The notes beneath the pieces were generated by a model, which saw only the letters and a program-made list of their open reading frames with translations, did no database searches and was not told the origin of the DNA. Shown piece by piece: positions 5,356 through 6,345 of a DNA stretch of 6,345 bases (position 1 is its first letter; every line of letters begins with the position of its first letter). Source of the stretch: a bacterium (GTDB lineage Bacteria > Patescibacteriota > Patescibacteriia > S139-126 > S139-133). Made by a program: the position numbers and the translations under genes. The stretch is taken from positions 1 to 6,345 of the forward strand of contig JAUIEQ010000047.1 of the NCBI GenBank assembly GCA_030429785.1, written 5' to 3'.

Positions 5356-6180
5356 TTGTCATACTTAAAGAAATTATTGGGATATAATTTTGTGCCATCG
5401 AGAGAACAGTACGATGAGAACAAAGCTAATACAACTGCCCGTGCTTCAGCAGTTTTTGCTGCATACACAGAGCGACCACAGCAGTTGTTTTGGATTTTTT
5501 TTGCATTGAGTGGAGTTGCGTTAGTAACTGGGCTTTGGTATTGGAATGTTAGTATTTATAAGCCGTTTATTGTAGAGCAGCGGAATGATAGCTCTGAAGC
5601 AGATGCGCAACAAGCAGTTGATGATTTTAATCAGCTCATTGCTGAGCAACAGCGTGATACAGATAACGACGGATTGACTGATTATTTGGAGACACAAGTG
5701 TATGGAACATCAGCGTATTTAGCAGATACAGATTCAGATGGATTTAGTGATAAGCAAGAGGTTGACCAAGGAACCAATCCAGTTTGTCCAGAAGGTCGTG
5801 ATTGTAGTTTGATTTCAGGTGATCAGGAAATACAAACCCCAACTGAGAATGCGGTGAGCGCGCCACCAGAAGTTTTGACAGTAGATCAAGCACTCGCACA
5901 AGAAATTAGAAGTATGTTAGTTGACGAAGGAGTGAGTGCAGCTGAGGTGTCTCAGCTGAGTGATGAAGATTTGTTATCACTGTTCCAAGATGCAGTTGCT
6001 GATAACCCAGAGTTACAACAATTTTTTGCTGATGAGTTAAGTGCGCAACCAGAATTACTAGATGCTGCGACTATTAAGACACTGTTGATTGAGCAAGGTG
6101 CTGATCCTGCTTCGCTTGAGACACTTTCTGATCAGGCGTTACTTGACTTGTATGTTAGTTCTATTTCGCAACCACAATAA
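5356..6180 (+). CDS. Single-pass membrane protein with two calcium-binding DxDxDG loops and a C-terminal repeat
   Basis: A 274-residue protein of unknown function. A polar, positively charged N-terminus (1-43) leads into one hydrophobic helix (about 44-65, FWIFFALSGVALVTGLWYW), followed by KPF and an acidic soluble region, giving a probable cytoplasm-in, tail-out topology. Residues 101-112 and 124-135 are thrombospondin type 3/dockerin-like calcium loops, DTDNDGLTDYLE and DTDSDGFSDKQE, with Asp at positions 1, 3, 5 and 9 and Glu at 12. They are followed by GTNPVC and a second Cys six residues later that could form a disulfide. After a Pro/Thr-rich linker (about 155-175), two helical repeats of 31 residues occupy 184-214 and 240-270. 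The tail is strongly acidic. The start is the TTG preceded by GAGAGG. Such proteins are common in Parcubacteria-like genomes, and a role in the cell envelope is inferred. Confidence 0.85.
   Translation: MSYLKKLLGYNFVPSREQYDENKANTTARASAVFAAYTERPQQLFWIFFALSGVALVTGLWYWNVSIYKPFIVEQRNDSSEADAQQAVDDFNQLIAEQQRDTDNDGLTDYLETQVYGTSAYLADTDSDGFSDKQEVDQGTNPVCPEGRDCSLISGDQEIQTPTENAVSAPPEVLTVDQALAQEIRSMLVDEGVSAAEVSQLSDEDLLSLFQDAVADNPELQQFFADELSAQPELLDAATIKTLLIEQGADPASLETLSDQALLDLYVSSISQPQ
5485..5550 (+). other. Transmembrane anchor of the calcium-loop protein
   Basis: Residues about 44-65 form an uninterrupted hydrophobic stretch rich in Phe, Trp, Leu and Val. It is flanked by Arg40 on the N-terminal side and Lys69 on the other. 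There is no cleavage motif after it, so it reads as an uncleaved signal anchor. Confidence 0.8.
5656..5760 (+). other. Tandem thrombospondin type 3-like calcium-binding loops
   Basis: Two DxDxDGxxDxxE loops, at nt 5656-5691 and 5725-5760, separated by 11 residues (YGTSAYLA region). All calcium-ligand positions are occupied in both. The second runs into DQGTNP, the usual TSP3-type ending. Ca2+ binding follows from the motif and has not been measured. Confidence 0.85.
5905..6165 (+). repeat. Two-copy protein repeat in the C-terminal region
   Basis: Residues 184-214 (nt 5905-5997) and 240-270 (nt 6073-6165) align without gaps over 31 positions with 10 identities and many conservative changes. 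Both read I-[RK]-[ST]-[ML]-L-[VI]-[DE]-[EQ]-G, then five non-identical-rich positions, then a shared LSD, LL and L pattern (QLSDEDLLSL against TLSDQALLDL). The copies are separated by 25 residues. DNA identity is low, so this is an old duplication or helical-hairpin module and not a recent tandem copy. Confidence 0.65.
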
Positions 6181-6182
6181 CC

Positions 6183-6345
6183 ATGCCAGACGAATTTGAA
6201 CAATTACATGTACCCAATACAGAGCCGACAAAACGACGAGGTTTTGTGAGTCGAAAAGTTGCAGCCAGTATCATGGCTGTTGTTATGATTTTTTCAGCAA
6301 CGGTAAGTTACTTTGCTGTTCGGCCTCAGCCAGCACAAGCATTGT
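6183..6345 (+). CDS. Secreted or membrane-anchored protein, N-terminal fragment
   Basis: ATG two bases after the previous stop opens a frame that is uninterrupted to the window edge (54 full codons). The first 16 residues are polar and acidic. A basic patch KRRGFVSRK (17-25) precedes a hydrophobic core (26-46, VAASIMAVVMIFSATVSYFAV). The segment ends PQPAQAL, where AQA fits a signal peptidase I site after residue 53. This indicates a Sec-exported protein with an extended n-region. No domain is visible in the portion present, so no function is assigned. The tight spacing suggests co-expression with the calcium-loop protein. There is no Shine-Dalgarno upstream. Confidence 0.75.
   Translation, partial: MPDEFEQLHVPNTEPTKRRGFVSRKVAASIMAVVMIFSATVSYFAVRPQPAQAL

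Overview
The window is a densely packed run of six genes, all on the + strand: a leucyl-tRNA synthetase whose start lies upstream, a multi-pass membrane transporter, a TsaC/YrdC-type threonylcarbamoyl-AMP synthase, the 16S rRNA dimethyltransferase RsmA, a membrane-anchored protein with calcium-binding loops, and the first 54 codons of a secreted protein that continues past the right edge. The gaps are 17, 3, 9, 42 and 2 bases. There are no tRNA or rRNA genes, CRISPR arrays, insertion sequences or convincing terminators, and no gene-free stretch longer than 42 bases.

The likely source is a Patescibacteria (Candidate Phyla Radiation) genome, perhaps of the Parcubacteria group. The grounds are the compact single-strand gene layout, the compact and divergent core translation enzymes, the thrombospondin type 3-like DxDxDG loops on a single-pass membrane protein, and the near absence of Shine-Dalgarno sequences. 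This is inference from style rather than a database match. TGA acts as a stop (end of rsmA), so the recoded UGA of Gracilibacteria and Absconditabacteria does not apply.

The standout feature is inside leuS. The editing (CP1) domain is interrupted, in frame, by about 200 residues that look like a complete HAM1/RdgB/ITPase (non-canonical purine NTP pyrophosphatase) domain. It sits between the WIGKS block and the FTTRPDT block, two motifs that in ordinary LeuRS are separated by only about 20 residues. The host enzyme looks functional on both sides: FTTRPDT, GTGAIMAVPAHDERD, KMSKS and the C-terminal domain are all present. The inserted domain keeps the N-terminal ATNNPSK phosphate-binding motif and one Asp of the DDSGL motif. 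It has lost the FxENA glutamate, the YDP signature and the SHR base-recognition motif, so it is either a divergent enzyme or a repurposed fold.

Functionally, leuS (tRNA charging), tsaC (first step of the t6A37 tRNA modification) and rsmA (16S m6,2A dimethylation) form a translation-fidelity group with a transporter gene embedded in it. The last two genes encode envelope or exported proteins and may form a separate small unit, starting after the 42-base gap at the only gene with a visible Shine-Dalgarno-like element.
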